Assembly (NCBI GenBank): GCA_964495375.1
Contig: CAZBWM010000019.1
Location: 1-64,000, forward strand
Length of the DNA stretch: 64,000 bases
Source of the DNA: JAIESQ01 sp964495375
GTDB lineage: Bacteria; Planctomycetota; Planctomycetia; Pirellulales; JAEUIK01
Reading direction: 5' to 3'
Shown: positions 15,737-24,530 of the stretch, piece by piece
Layout: each line of letters opens with the position of its first letter
How positions within the stretch are numbered: position 1 is the first letter of the stretch
The notes under the pieces: generated by a model
What the model saw: the letters and a program-made list of their open reading frames with translations, nothing else
Database searches by the model: none
What the model was told of the DNA's origin: nothing
Program-made: the position numbers and the translations under genes

Positions 15737-18700
15737 ATGCCCACGATTGAAGAGTTTCTCGACCATCTCGAAGCCAGCCAGTTGGCGCCTGCTGCGCTGG
15801 TCGCGAAGCTCCGCGAGCGCGTGGCCGGTGCTCGCACGGCCGTCGACCCGCGCACCGTCGCCAAGTACCTGATCGATCGCGGGCAGCTCACCATCTGGCA
15901 AGTCAACCAGTTGTTGGCCGGTCGCCGCGCGTTCTTCCTGGGGCGCTACAAACTGGTCGATCGCATCGGCCAGGGGGGCATGGGGGTCGTCTTCAAAGCG
16001 CAACACGCCGTGATGGATCGCGTCGTGGCGGTCAAGGTGCTCAACCGCGCACTCTTGAGCAACCCGCAGGCCGTCGCGCGCTTCAATCGTGAAGTGAAAA
16101 CCGCCGCCGCGCTGCATCACCCCAACATCATCGCCGCCTACGATGCCGACGCGGTGGGCAACACACACTTTCTGGCGATGGAATTTGCCGAAGGCTGTGA
16201 TCTCAATCAATGGCTGCGGGCCCACGGCCCGTTCGACGCCGCGGCCGCTTGCGAGTGCGTGCGACAAGCCGCCGAGGGGCTCAACCACGCCTGGCGGCAA
16301 GGCATGGTTCATCGCGACATCAAACCGGTCAATCTGCTCGTTACCTGGAATCAAGAGTCCGAGCGCCCGGTGGTCAAAGTCCTCGACATGGGGCTCGCAC
16401 GCTTTGCCAGTGAGTCAACCGAAGATGGCGGGCTGACTCGCATCGGGCAAACAATCGGCACCCCCGATTACATCGCCCCGGAGGCCGCCGAGAACTTCAA
16501 AGGCGCCGACATCCGGGCCGACTTGTTCAGCCTGGGCTGCACGCTCTTCAAGTTGTTGACCGGCCGGTTACCTTTCGGCGGCAGCAACACGATGGAAAAA
16601 CTACTCGCGCGGGCTAAGAACGACGCGCCGCCGCTGTCGGCGGTTTGTCCGACAGCGCCTGCCGAACTCTCGCTGGTGCTGGCCAAGCTGCTCGCCCGCG
16701 ATCCGGCCGAGCGCTTTCAAACGCCCGCCGAGGTGATCGCCGCGCTCACTCCCTTTGCGGCACTGAGCAATGGACAAGCGGCCGCGGTCGAGTTCCTGCG
16801 CACGCCGCCCGGCAAGAACGCGCCCGTGGCACTCGCCGACCTCGAGCCCGATGCCGACACGACGCTGGCCGAGTTCTTTCTCGACTGCACGGCGGCGCCC
16901 GTGCGCGAAGAGATCACACCGGGCGAGCGCCCGGCGCAGGGGGCGCCGGCTGCTGCGCCCCCGGGGGCGATACCCGCGGCACGACCATCGAGCACTTCCG
17001 ACGAGGATCTCGAGCTCGCGCCGATCGAAGACGATAATCGGCTCGCTCGGCAAGTTGCGGCTGCGCAGCCCGCGGCCGCCAGCAAACCCGCGACCACAAC
17101 CGGCAGTTCGTCGGGCGCGACATCCTCCGCCGAAAAATTGCCTGCCGAGAAAGCGCATGCGTCCGGCGATAAGAAGTCCAAGTCGAAGCGTTCCACTTCG
17201 CAAGATCGCGCGGCGCCGATCCCCGATCTTGACGATTTGGGCCCCCTCGGCGGAGGATTGCTCGACGACGGGCTGGGGTCGCCAGGCGGTTCGCTTTCTG
17301 GATCAGCGGGCGATGCGCTGCTGGCGGGGGCCAGCGCTGCGTTGCCCAAGCGCAAGAAGCGCCCCGACAACGTCTGGGATTCGCCGCTGCTATTGGGTGC
17401 CGGCGGCCTGCTTGTGTTTCTGTTGATCGCTGGCGCTGCGCTTTATTGGTTGGTGGGGCGACGTGACACCGACGCGATGCTCGAAGCCGCGATGGCCAAG
17501 TATCGCGGCGGGAATTATCCGGCCGCGGTCGAAAGTTACGGCGAGCTCCTCAAGGCGGTAGCAGCCGATGACAAGCGTGCGTCGCGTGCGCGCGTCTGGT
17601 CGGCGCTCGCGCGTTTGCGCATGGCCACCGCGTCGGTCGCCGACGGTAAGGCGACTGTCACCTCAGCCAGCCAGATCCTCAAAGAACTCCTCAGCGAAGA
17701 CGCGCTCCCCGAAGCGCGCGAGGAGTTGGCAGGCATTCTCCCCGATCTGGCCGAGCGACTAGCCGCCGCGGCGCAGCAGCAACAGAGCACGGAATTGGTC
17801 GAAGCGACGAAAGAGTCGCTTATCCTCGTCAAAGAACATGTGGCCAAGGCTCAGCAGCCCGGTCAGCGGTTGGCCGAGATCAACGCGTCGCTCGAGCTCA
17901 CGAGCCGCCAGATCGCTCGCGGCGCCGCGCTCGCGCAGGCGGTCGCCGACATGCGCGCCGCCGCCGATAAGGGGGAGGCCGCCACGGCCTATGACAAACG
18001 CCGGCAGTTGCTCAAGACGTATCCCGACGCGGTCAGTGAAGCGGCGCTCGTCGAAGCGCTCATGGCCGTGTCGACTGCCCAGCAAAAGGCCGTCATTTTC
18101 AAAACCGAGAGCAAGCCTGCCGAAACCGCCGCGCTCGAGTTGCCGTGGGCTGCTTCGGCAACACTGGTCGTACCGGGAGCGTCGACTCCGGCTGCCGCCG
18201 CGGGGGCCGCGAGCGTAACCGTCGCCGTGCTGGCGGCCGATAGTGTCTACGCACTCGACGCCGCGACAGGCGCCGTCCGCTGGCGTCATCCGGTCGGCAT
18301 CGATAACGCCGCTTCGCCGCAGCCGGTATCGTCGGAGCCCGACGCCGACTGGCTTGTAGTGGACGCGGCTCACAACGAGCTGGCTCGACTGGCCGCGGCC
18401 GATGGTCAATTGCGCTGGCGGCAGTCGCTCGGTGGTTCGGCCATCGCCGCGCCGCAGTTGGCCGGGCCGACCGCCTGGCTCTCCACTCGCGAGGGTCACA
18501 TCCTGGGAATTGATGTCGAAACCGGCGCCCTCGCCCGTCAGTTCGATCTGCCGCAACCGCTCGCCACGCCCCCGGCCGTCGATCGAACCGGCAAGCGCCT
18601 GTACCAGATCGGCGACCACTCGAACTTATATGTCCTCTCCGCTGACGCCGGCACTTGCGACCAGGTGATGTATCTCGGGCACGAGCCCGGCGCGATCAGC

Positions 18701-20257
18701 ACGCCGCCGGTGTTGGTGAGCCGCTACCTGCTGATTGCCGAGAACAATCGCCTCGACGACGGGGTGCTGCGCGTCTTTCTGGTCGATGAGCAGGGAGCCA
18801 ACCCCAAGGAAGTGCAGCAGCTCCCGCTGATGGGTCACGTGCACGTGCCGCCGGTGATCGTCGATCGCGCCTGCCTGATGGTGACCGATCGCGGCGCGGT
18901 TTATACGTTTGAAGTCAATCCGCCCGATCAGCCGACCGCGCTCACCAAGCTGGCGGAAACTGCCGCCACCGAAAGCGCGCATCTTGTGCGGCAGTTCGCC
19001 GTTCGCCCCGGTCAACTTTGGATCGGCTCGGATCGATTGACGCGCTGGGACTTGCAACTCGCCCGCGGCCGGCAGACTCCCGGCCTGGTGCAACTGGAAA
19101 ACGACACGTTCATCGCGCCGCTACGGTTGCACGGCAATGTACTCGTCAGCGTGCGGCGCCCCGCCGGGCGCGCCGGCCTTGCGATCGCCGCGATCGATAC
19201 CGACTCGGGCAAGACAATTTGGGATACGCGCGTGGCGATCCCGTTGGCAGGCGAGCCGGTCGTTGACGCCGCAGGCGATCTGCTCGCCCTGACGACCGGC
19301 GGCGAGCTGTTTCAGATCAAACCCGCGGATCTTGCCGCCGGCGCGCGCGTACTGACGACGCCGGCCACGGCGGCCGCTGCCACTCCTCCGCTGGCGCGCG
19401 GCACTAGGGTGCTGCCCATCGGCAAGCAACTGCGACTCTATAGCGCCGGCGGCGCCGATGGCCGTGTGTTGATCGGCGGCGCAACTCGCGACGGCGCACA
19501 GCGTCTGATCTGGCTGTCGCTCCCCGAACCCGCGGCAGCCGTTCCTGCCGTGTTGGGCACCAACTTGCTGGTCCCGAACGTGGCCGGGCGCGTGCTGTTG
19601 GTCGATCCACGGCAAGGGCAGGAAAAGGGCACGCCGTTCCAGCCGCCGCTCGAAGCCGGCACACAGGCCAAGTGGCGCGATCCAGCACCTTGGGGCGCTG
19701 ATCGCGCCGTGCTCAGCGATCAAGGGTCGCACGTTTATCTGCTGGCCGTCGAACCACAACCGACGCCCCGCCTGACCGTCGCGCGCGAAGTGGAAGCTCC
19801 GGCCGCAATTGCCAGCGCCTGGGCCGTGATGGGTGATTTGGCCTTCGCTGTCGATGCCACGGGGCGTTTACTGTCGTACCGCTTGCCAGGGCTCGAGGCG
19901 GGCGAGCCGTTCGCACTACCGGGCGCCCTCGCCTGGGGGCCAAGAGTCGTCGGCGAGCAGCTTTTGCTAGCCACGGCCGACGCGCTCCTCTGTTTCGACA
20001 ATCAGGCGAAGCTGCGCTGGACTGCTCCGCTCGACGGCGCATCGCTGGCAGGTGTGCCCAGCAGCGCCACCGAGCAAGGTCAGGCGCAGTACTTGTGCGC
20101 TTCGACTGCGGGCCGGGTGTGGACGGTCGCGGCCGATTCGGGCAAGACCTCCAGAACGGTCGAACTCGGCGTTCCCTTGAGCGGTAGTCCACTGCAGTGG
20201 AACGACCGCATCGTGGTCGCAGGCAGCGACGGTTCACTCTATCTCGTTGGCAAGTAA
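15737..20257 (+). CDS. transmembrane Ser/Thr protein kinase with external PQQ-type beta-propeller
   Basis: A 1506-aa receptor kinase. Residues 1-65 form the helical domain common in planctomycete kinases (LIDRGQLTIWQVNQLLAGR). The kinase domain (about 70-345) has RIGQGGMG, VAVK (K100), HRDIKPVN (D194) and DMG in place of DFG (D217), then APE, so it should be active. A Pro/Ala/Ser-rich linker leads to one span (about 551-573). The exterior has a TPR-like helical region (about 575-800) and a pyrrolo-quinoline-quinone-dehydrogenase-like propeller (VYALDAATGAVRWRHPVG, ILGIDVETGALARQF, and similar blades). Such propellers usually bind ligands. It probably reports an envelope state to cytosolic targets, perhaps ExbB/ExbD, encoded just upstream. 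Confidence 0.9.
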   Translation: MPTIEEFLDHLEASQLAPAALVAKLRERVAGARTAVDPRTVAKYLIDRGQLTIWQVNQLLAGRRAFFLGRYKLVDRIGQGGMGVVFKAQHAVMDRVVAVKVLNRALLSNPQAVARFNREVKTAAALHHPNIIAAYDADAVGNTHFLAMEFAEGCDLNQWLRAHGPFDAAAACECVRQAAEGLNHAWRQGMVHRDIKPVNLLVTWNQESERPVVKVLDMGLARFASESTEDGGLTRIGQTIGTPDYIAPEAAENFKGADIRADLFSLGCTLFKLLTGRLPFGGSNTMEKLLARAKNDAPPLSAVCPTAPAELSLVLAKLLARDPAERFQTPAEVIAALTPFAALSNGQAAAVEFLRTPPGKNAPVALADLEPDADTTLAEFFLDCTAAPVREEITPGERPAQGAPAAAPPGAIPAARPSSTSDEDLELAPIEDDNRLARQVAAAQPAAASKPATTTGSSSGATSSAEKLPAEKAHASGDKKSKSKRSTSQDRAAPIPDLDDLGPLGGGLLDDGLGSPGGSLSGSAGDALLAGASAALPKRKKRPDNVWDSPLLLGAGGLLVFLLIAGAALYWLVGRRDTDAMLEAAMAKYRGGNYPAAVESYGELLKAVAADDKRASRARVWSALARLRMATASVADGKATVTSASQILKELLSEDALPEAREELAGILPDLAERLAAAAQQQQSTELVEATKESLILVKEHVAKAQQPGQRLAEINASLELTSRQIARGAALAQAVADMRAAADKGEAATAYDKRRQLLKTYPDAVSEAALVEALMAVSTAQQKAVIFKTESKPAETAALELPWAASATLVVPGASTPAAAAGAASVTVAVLAADSVYALDAATGAVRWRHPVGIDNAASPQPVSSEPDADWLVVDAAHNELARLAAADGQLRWRQSLGGSAIAAPQLAGPTAWLSTREGHILGIDVETGALARQFDLPQPLATPPAVDRTGKRLYQIGDHSNLYVLSADAGTCDQVMYLGHEPGAISTPPVLVSRYLLIAENNRLDDGVLRVFLVDEQGANPKEVQQLPLMGHVHVPPVIVDRACLMVTDRGAVYTFEVNPPDQPTALTKLAETAATESAHLVRQFAVRPGQLWIGSDRLTRWDLQLARGRQTPGLVQLENDTFIAPLRLHGNVLVSVRRPAGRAGLAIAAIDTDSGKTIWDTRVAIPLAGEPVVDAAGDLLALTTGGELFQIKPADLAAGARVLTTPATAAAATPPLARGTRVLPIGKQLRLYSAGGADGRVLIGGATRDGAQRLIWLSLPEPAAAVPAVLGTNLLVPNVAGRVLLVDPRQGQEKGTPFQPPLEAGTQAKWRDPAPWGADRAVLSDQGSHVYLLAVEPQPTPRLTVAREVEAPAAIASAWAVMGDLAFAVDATGRLLSYRLPGLEAGEPFALPGALAWGPRVVGEQLLLATADALLCFDNQAKLRWTAPLDGASLAGVPSSATEQGQAQYLCASTAGRVWTVAADSGKTSRTVELGVPLSGSPLQWNDRIVVAGSDGSLYLVGK

Positions 20258-20270
20258 GCGGGGTGGACCG

Positions 20271-22826
20271 ATGTCGCGCGGCCAACTGCTTACTTCGACG
20301 TGGATCCGGCATTGCCAATGCGCTCTGGTCTTTTGCCTGGCGATGTCGGCAATCGCCCCGGGCGTCGCTCAACAATCGGCCGCGGCTCCCGCTGACGAGG
20401 CGAAGCCCGAGCAGCGTCTGTTCGAGCGGGATCCGTTTGACGTGCTGGTGCTCAAAGACGGTTCGAGTGTCGAAGCTCGCCCATTGGACTTGCCCGAACG
20501 GCGCATGCCCTCGAACCCGCGCCCCGGCGAGAAGCTGCGACTGCGGCTCATCAGCGAACCGGACCAACTTTACGAAGTCCCATGGCGCGAAGTGGTCGAA
20601 GTGAAGTTCTTCGAGCAACTCGTGCTCGCCGAGGCCGAGCGCTTGCTGGCTGCCGGCGAGATCGACTCGGCCTACGATTTCTACGATTATCTCGAGCGTA
20701 ACTACGCCAGTTTTCCGCCGCTGTCCGCCTCGTATCAGCGATTCTTGCTGGCGGACGCCACGCGTGAAGTCGAGCGCGGCAATCTCGATTACGCGCTCGT
20801 GCTGTTCAACGAGCTGGCGGGACGCAACTCCCAGGCCCCGGGGCTTTCGGAAGCGCTCGGTCAGTTGGTCGATCGCATCGTCGCCCGCGATCTCGAACAG
20901 CAAGACTATCGCGCTGCGCACGCCGCTTTGGCGGCGCTCGAGCGGCGCTTCCCGGGGCACGAGGTGGTCGCGCGTTGGCAGCAGGAACTGACAAAGCAGG
21001 CCGACGCACTCGCCGCCCAAGCACAAACCGAGTTGGCGGCCAACCACTTTCCGGAAGCGAACGATCTGGCTCGCCGCGCAGCGGTCGTCTGGCCCGCTGC
21101 CGACAGTGCGCATGGCGTGCTGGCCGAACTGGCCGGCCGCTATCCGTTGGTGGTCGTCGGTGTGCTGCAATCGACGCCGGCGTCCATCAGCAAAGCGTCG
21201 GCTGCGTCTGCCGCCGCGCCTTTGGCCGACGAATGGGCCGCGCGGCGCACGCGCCGTTTGTTGGCGCGCGAGCTGGCCGAATTCCGCGGGCCGGGCGCCG
21301 ACGGCGGCGAGTATCTCTGTCCGGTCGGCACCTTCGAAGCGCGCGAGCTCGGCAAGCAGTTCGTCGTGCAAGTTCGGCCTGGTGTGCGCTGGCCTGCGGG
21401 CGGTGGCGCGCTCGACGCCTTCGACATTGCTCCGCTGCTGTTGGCACGGGCCAACGCTCGGCAGTCTGGCGCCGATCTCACTTGGGCCGACTTGTTGGCC
21501 CGCGTCACGGTGCTCGACACCCTGAACGTGCAAGCCGACTTGCGATACACGCATCTGCGCCCGGCCGCATTGCTTGGCGTGCCGCTCGTGCCGCGCCTGC
21601 AAGCTGGCCGAAACCGCGCGAGCGAGCCGCAGCCCCTGGCCGGTTATCGGCTTGGCAAATCCGAGGCCGAGCGCAGGCAATTCCTGTCGATCGAGGGTTA
21701 CTTTGCGGCACAGCCAACGTCTCCGCGCGAAATCGTCGAACGCGCGTTCGCCAAATCGAGCGGCGCGGTCGAAGCACTCGAGCGCGGCGAAGTCTCGGCG
21801 CTCGACCGGGTCAATCCGTGGGATCTGCCGCGCCTGCAAGCGATCGAAGGAATCGTCGTCGAACCGTACGCGGTTCCCACCGTGCACTGCCTGGTTGTCA
21901 ATCAGCGGAAGCCGCTCTTGGGCCAGCGCATTTTCCGTCGCGGGCTGACCTACGCTTTGCATCGCGAAGCGATCCTCGCCACGCAGTTGCTGCGCGGCAA
22001 AGTCGTGCCTGGCTGTCAGACAACGAGCGGGCCGTTTCCGCGCGGCTACGCCTACAACGAGCGGGTGGCGATGCGCGGCTATGAACCGCGCCTGGCGATG
22101 CTCCTGACCGAAATCGGACTGAGAGAGCTCGAAGTTGCCAAAGCCGCCGAAGAGCAAGTCGCATCGGCCGATAGCACGAAGCCTACCGATGGGAAGCCGA
22201 CGGAAGCCGCGCCGGCTGCTGCGCCGGCCGCCGCGCCGGCCCCCGCTGCCGCGACTCCAGCCGATCCCGCGGCCGCTGCACCGCCAGGCGACGCGGCACC
22301 AGCGGCTGCACCCACCGCTGCACCCACGACTCCGCCGGAAACCGCCGCGCCGTCCAAGTTTCCCGAGCTGATGCTCGTGCATCCGGCCGATGAAGTCGCG
22401 CGCTTGGCCTGCCGCGCCATCGAGCGGCAATTGGCCCTCATCAAGATTCCGGTCAAACTCGTCGCGCTCGAACCGGGCGCTCCGCAACTGCCGGAGGACT
22501 ACGATCTGGCCTACGTCGAACTGCAATTGTGGGAGCCGTTGGTCGACGCCGAGCGTTTGTTTGGCCCCCACGGATTGGTCTCCGGCAACAGCCCGCACGT
22601 CGAGAGCGCCTTGGAGCGATTGCGGCTGGCCACCGATTGGAACCAGGCCCGCGAAACGCTGTGGGAGCTGCACGCGCTGTCGGCCGACGACGCGGCGCTG
22701 ATCCCCCTTTGGCAGCTCACCGAGCACTGCGCTTATCGCCGCGAGCTGTCGGGGGTCGGGGCCCGGCCCGCCACGCTTTACCAAGACGTGGAAAACTGGC
22801 GCACGTCGCCCGTCGTGGGTAAATGA
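20271..22826 (+). CDS. secreted TPR plus oligopeptide-binding-like (SBP family 5) protein
   Basis: An 851-aa exported protein (signal peptide about 10-35). Residues 35-290 begin with a small basic/acidic domain (DPFDVLVLKDGSSVEARPLDLP) and continue as TPR-like helices. The rest resembles periplasmic solute-binding proteins of the oligopeptide class: VRPGVRWPAGGGALDAFDIA, LTYALHREAIL, GPFPRGYAYN, a C-lobe LACRAIERQLALIKIPVKLV and DAALIPLWQLTEH. A Pro/Ala-rich linker (about 640-690) interrupts it. No ABC permease or ATPase is near, so it is probably not a transport receptor but a ligand-sensing partner. ATG at 20271 follows GGTGGA; 13 nt after the kinase stop. Family assignment of the second half is moderate. 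Confidence 0.75.
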   Translation: MSRGQLLTSTWIRHCQCALVFCLAMSAIAPGVAQQSAAAPADEAKPEQRLFERDPFDVLVLKDGSSVEARPLDLPERRMPSNPRPGEKLRLRLISEPDQLYEVPWREVVEVKFFEQLVLAEAERLLAAGEIDSAYDFYDYLERNYASFPPLSASYQRFLLADATREVERGNLDYALVLFNELAGRNSQAPGLSEALGQLVDRIVARDLEQQDYRAAHAALAALERRFPGHEVVARWQQELTKQADALAAQAQTELAANHFPEANDLARRAAVVWPAADSAHGVLAELAGRYPLVVVGVLQSTPASISKASAASAAAPLADEWAARRTRRLLARELAEFRGPGADGGEYLCPVGTFEARELGKQFVVQVRPGVRWPAGGGALDAFDIAPLLLARANARQSGADLTWADLLARVTVLDTLNVQADLRYTHLRPAALLGVPLVPRLQAGRNRASEPQPLAGYRLGKSEAERRQFLSIEGYFAAQPTSPREIVERAFAKSSGAVEALERGEVSALDRVNPWDLPRLQAIEGIVVEPYAVPTVHCLVVNQRKPLLGQRIFRRGLTYALHREAILATQLLRGKVVPGCQTTSGPFPRGYAYNERVAMRGYEPRLAMLLTEIGLRELEVAKAAEEQVASADSTKPTDGKPTEAAPAAAPAAAPAPAAATPADPAAAAPPGDAAPAAAPTAAPTTPPETAAPSKFPELMLVHPADEVARLACRAIERQLALIKIPVKLVALEPGAPQLPEDYDLAYVELQLWEPLVDAERLFGPHGLVSGNSPHVESALERLRLATDWNQARETLWELHALSADDAALIPLWQLTEHCAYRRELSGVGARPATLYQDVENWRTSPVVGK

Positions 22827-22830
22827 TTTC

Positions 22831-24459
22831 ATGCCACGCCTAATCAACCATTTTTCGCTGCTGATACTGGCCGTCGTGGGGCTATGGGCCGCGGCGCTCG
22901 CGCGTGCGGCGAGCGCTGTGGAGACTACCTCGGTTTGGGAGTACGCGCCCTATCGCGTCGATGTCTGGCTGGCGGTCGATCCGGCGGCCGGCAATCGCGA
23001 AGCACTACTCGCTGAATTGGCCAGCACTTTGCCCACGCAAATCGATCGCATCGTCGGCGGCGTCTGGGACGCGCAAGTGCGCACGGCGCCAGCGACCTTG
23101 GCTGCCGCGGTGCTGGCCAGTATCGATCAGCTCTCAACCGATGCGTGGCCCGCAACTGCTTCGCCGACGGATACCACACCGGCGACTGCCGCGCCCTCGC
23201 CAGCCACGGCTTCACCTCCGGTCGAGAGCAGCGCCGTCGCGACAGCCGAGCAACCGCCTGCTCCCTCCGCACCGGTCGACAAGCAGATCGTGCTTGTCGT
23301 TGCGGAGAACGCCAGCGGCTGGCAATTGGCTGCCCGCGAGCTCGACAGCGCCAGCGGCCTGACGGGTCGCGTGGCGCGGCAGCAAATCGCGCAGCGCTCG
23401 CAACTGGTCGAAGCGGCCTTCCGCGCGCTGCTCGATTGCTTTGCTCCGCTAGCGCGCATCGATGGCGTCGAAGGCAAGACCGTCCAGCTCGCCTGGCGCG
23501 CCGGCAAGTTGCCCCCGCGCGACGCCTCGCTACAACTCGTGCGACCGGGCGACTTGCTGTTACCCGTGATGCGCGAGTTCGATCGCGCCGGCCAAACACG
23601 GCGCGTGCAGCCGCTCGACTGGACCTTCGTGCGTCTCGACGCAGCCGACGGTTCGCTGGCGCGCGGCACGCTGCTCTCCGGTTTGCGCTCCCCGCTGGGG
23701 CGCCGTCGTCGCGGCAAGATCGAGCAATTGGCGCTCGTCGTGCGTCCTCCGGGCGGCGCCACCTGGCTGGAGCTCTGTTCGCGCACACAGGCCGATCGTC
23801 CGCTCGCTGGTTACGAAGTTTACGCACATACTCCCGACTCGCCGACCACGCGTTTCCTCGGGCGAACCGACGGCCGGGGCCGGTTGCGGATCGAAGCTAA
23901 AGCGACCGACCCCCTGTTGATCCTGATCGTGAAGCATGGCCAGGAGTTTCTTGCCAGGCTGCCGATCGTGCCCGGCTTGCTCCCCCAGCAGCGTGCTCCG
24001 GTCATCGACGACGACCTGCGCATGGCAGTCGAGGGCTTCGTGATCGGCATGCAGGAGCAGCTCGTCGATACGATTGTGCGCCGCAAAATTCTGCTGGCCC
24101 GATTGCGGGCGCGAATCGAGTCGGGGCGCGCCGTCGACGCGCAACCCTTAATGGACGAACTGCGCAAGCTCGATACTCCGGAGCGTTTCCTCAACGAGTT
24201 GGCCAGTCGCGAGCGCTCGACCGTGGCTGCCGACCCGGTGAGCGCGGCCAAGATTCGCAAACTGTTCGCCGACACGCGCGAAGCGATCGTGCGCTATCTC
24301 GATGCCAACGAGATCGACGCGGCCCAACGCGAGCTGGCCAAAGCGCTCGGCTCGGCCGCGCCGGCCCCCACGGCGACGCCGGCAGCGCCTGCCACGGCGC
24401 CACCCGCTGCGGCGCCAAGTTCACCACCAGCGCCGGCACCGACTGCAAGTTCATCGTAA
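22831..24459 (+). CDS. secreted protein of unknown function, 542 aa
   Basis: Not recognised. It has a signal peptide (residues 1-28, LILAVVGLWAAALARAASA), a first domain (YAPYRVDVWLAVDP; about 35-105), a Thr/Pro/Ala-rich linker (about 110-145), then a domain of strands (IVLVVAENASGW, TWLELCSRTQADRPLAGYEVYAH, RFLGRTDGRGRLRIEA) that may be carboxypeptidase-regulatory or Ig-like, and a helical C-terminal part with a Pro/Ala tail. It begins 4 nt after the previous stop, so it belongs to the ExbB/ExbD cluster and ends it. The Pro/Ala tail would suit attachment or spacing in the cell wall. Confidence 0.65.
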   Translation: MPRLINHFSLLILAVVGLWAAALARAASAVETTSVWEYAPYRVDVWLAVDPAAGNREALLAELASTLPTQIDRIVGGVWDAQVRTAPATLAAAVLASIDQLSTDAWPATASPTDTTPATAAPSPATASPPVESSAVATAEQPPAPSAPVDKQIVLVVAENASGWQLAARELDSASGLTGRVARQQIAQRSQLVEAAFRALLDCFAPLARIDGVEGKTVQLAWRAGKLPPRDASLQLVRPGDLLLPVMREFDRAGQTRRVQPLDWTFVRLDAADGSLARGTLLSGLRSPLGRRRRGKIEQLALVVRPPGGATWLELCSRTQADRPLAGYEVYAHTPDSPTTRFLGRTDGRGRLRIEAKATDPLLILIVKHGQEFLARLPIVPGLLPQQRAPVIDDDLRMAVEGFVIGMQEQLVDTIVRRKILLARLRARIESGRAVDAQPLMDELRKLDTPERFLNELASRERSTVAADPVSAAKIRKLFADTREAIVRYLDANEIDAAQRELAKALGSAAPAPTATPAAPATAPPAAAPSSPPAPAPTASSS

Positions 24460-24530
24460 GTGCGGCATCTCGGGCGCCAGCGATGCGCGGGTTCTACGAA
24501 GTTTGCACCGTTTCACTACCGAGCGGCTTG

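Noticed and set aside
19713..22847. 1044-codon open frame antisense to the secreted TPR/SBP-like gene
   Set aside because: It spans several boundaries of the sense operon, is Arg/Gly/Gln-rich and has no recognisable fold, whereas the sense frame has a signal peptide, ribosome site and solute-binding segments.
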